Of a DNA stretch of 64,000 nt, positions 63,656 through 64,000 are shown piece by piece. The notes beneath the pieces are model-generated. The model did no database searches. It was given only the letters and a program-made list of their open reading frames with translations, and was not told the DNA's origin. A program made the position numbers and the translations under genes. Position 1 is the first letter of the stretch. Each line of letters starts with the position of its first letter. Origin of the DNA: Inquilinus limosus DSM 16000 (lineage in GTDB: Bacteria > Pseudomonadota > Alphaproteobacteria > DSM-16000 > Inquilinaceae); NCBI RefSeq assembly GCF_000423185.1, contig NZ_AUHM01000029.1, positions 1 through 64,000 on the forward strand. Direction: 5' to 3'.

Positions 63656-64000
63656 CCCGTGGCCGTGGCCCGGCTGTGCCGGACCTTCGGGCTGCCGGAG
63701 GAGACGGAGCGCTGGCTCGCGGCCGCGGATGCGGCCCTGGAGGAGCTGGGCTTCGTGCCGCCGGACGACGCCGCCCCGGTCCAGGCCGAACCCGTGGACC
63801 AGGACAAGATCCGGCGCCGGCTGCGGGTGATCATGGCGTCGGGCACCGCGATCCAGGCCGGAACCGAGGACGAGGCGGAGTGCGACCGCCGCTTCTTCGA
63901 GATGGCCGGGCAGATGGACCGGCCGGAGCTGGTGGAGATCGCCGACGGCCGCCCGGCGGCGGAGGCCGTGGCCCGGCTGGGCCCGCGGTTCGGCCTTCCG
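63644..64000 (+). CDS. N-terminal or internal part of an unidentified protein at the right edge
   Basis: From GTG 63644 the frame is open to the right edge (119 codons) with strong coding-like base bias. GTG 63659 and 63665 are alternative starts, and the frame is also open upstream through the repeat. The visible part is acidic and helical: ETERWLAAADAALEELGFVPP, an Arg-rich KIRRRLRVIM, then EDEAECDRRFFEMAGQMDRPELVEIADG. No family is recognised and there is no signal peptide. No clear ribosome site is seen; the 5' end lies inside a palindromic repeat, so the true start or an upstream truncation is unresolved. Confidence 0.5.
   Translation, partial: MAIQPVAVARLCRTFGLPEETERWLAAADAALEELGFVPPDDAAPVQAEPVDQDKIRRRLRVIMASGTAIQAGTEDEAECDRRFFEMAGQMDRPELVEIADGRPAAEAVARLGPRFGLP

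Overview
This window looks like chromosome from a very GC-rich alphaproteobacterium, most likely a member of Rhodospirillales (inference). The evidence is codon third positions almost all G/C, a backbone of FYDLN-type acidic protein, cmk, rpsA, ihfB, lapA-like gene, pyrF, trpF, trpB, trpA, accD and folC in the usual alphaproteobacterial order, an EcfG-type (general stress sigma factor) promoter, and the intergenic palindromes common in this class. No phage, IS element, CRISPR array or plasmid origin was seen.

Layout. 1-5.2 kb: tail of an unknown gene, then a complete BMP-family (nucleoside-type) ABC importer. 5.2-10.6 kb: a small GT8-like glycosyltransferase, an acyl-CoA dehydrogenase/dienelactone-hydrolase pair divergent from an OpgC-like membrane acyltransferase (the two sides share an EcfG-like bidirectional promoter), and a small lipoprotein. 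10.6-16.4 kb: DUF899 protein, a frameshifted FAD-linked oxidase, a Sua5-type tRNA t6A enzyme, an orphan ParA, a DUF2199 protein, a HisN-like phosphatase, and a nucleoside deoxyribosyltransferase gene interrupted by one in-frame amber codon. 16.6-19.2 kb: NAD-dependent formate dehydrogenase, an enolase-superfamily enzyme and a 50-residue lipoprotein. 19.4-27.5 kb: SixA-like phosphatase, HerA/YjgR-like ATPase, polyphosphate genes (ppk2, ppk1, ppx), then a DUF1778/GNAT toxin-antitoxin pair. 27.5-31.5 kb: an amidase, peptide-binding protein and esterase operon divergent from a GntR regulator, with a perfect 18-bp palindrome between them. 31.6-33.5 kb: a two-gene operon of a secreted protein and a repeat-rich lipoprotein that matches no family I recognise. 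33.7-49.7 kb: tRNA-Ala(GGC) and the conserved housekeeping backbone, interrupted by an MFS transporter, two amino-acid oxidation-type genes and a VapBC-like module. 49.7-64 kb: accessory genes, including a 1,734-residue alpha-2-macroglobulin, a phospholipase C, several hydrolases and their regulators, and a partial gene at the right edge.

Functional units. Transport and catabolic operons (BMP importer; GntR-controlled peptide/amide cluster) sit beside housekeeping translation, tryptophan, fatty-acid and folate genes. Two genes carry apparent inactivating lesions. At least four families of palindromic intergenic repeats occupy the gaps. No interval longer than 300 bases lacks a gene.
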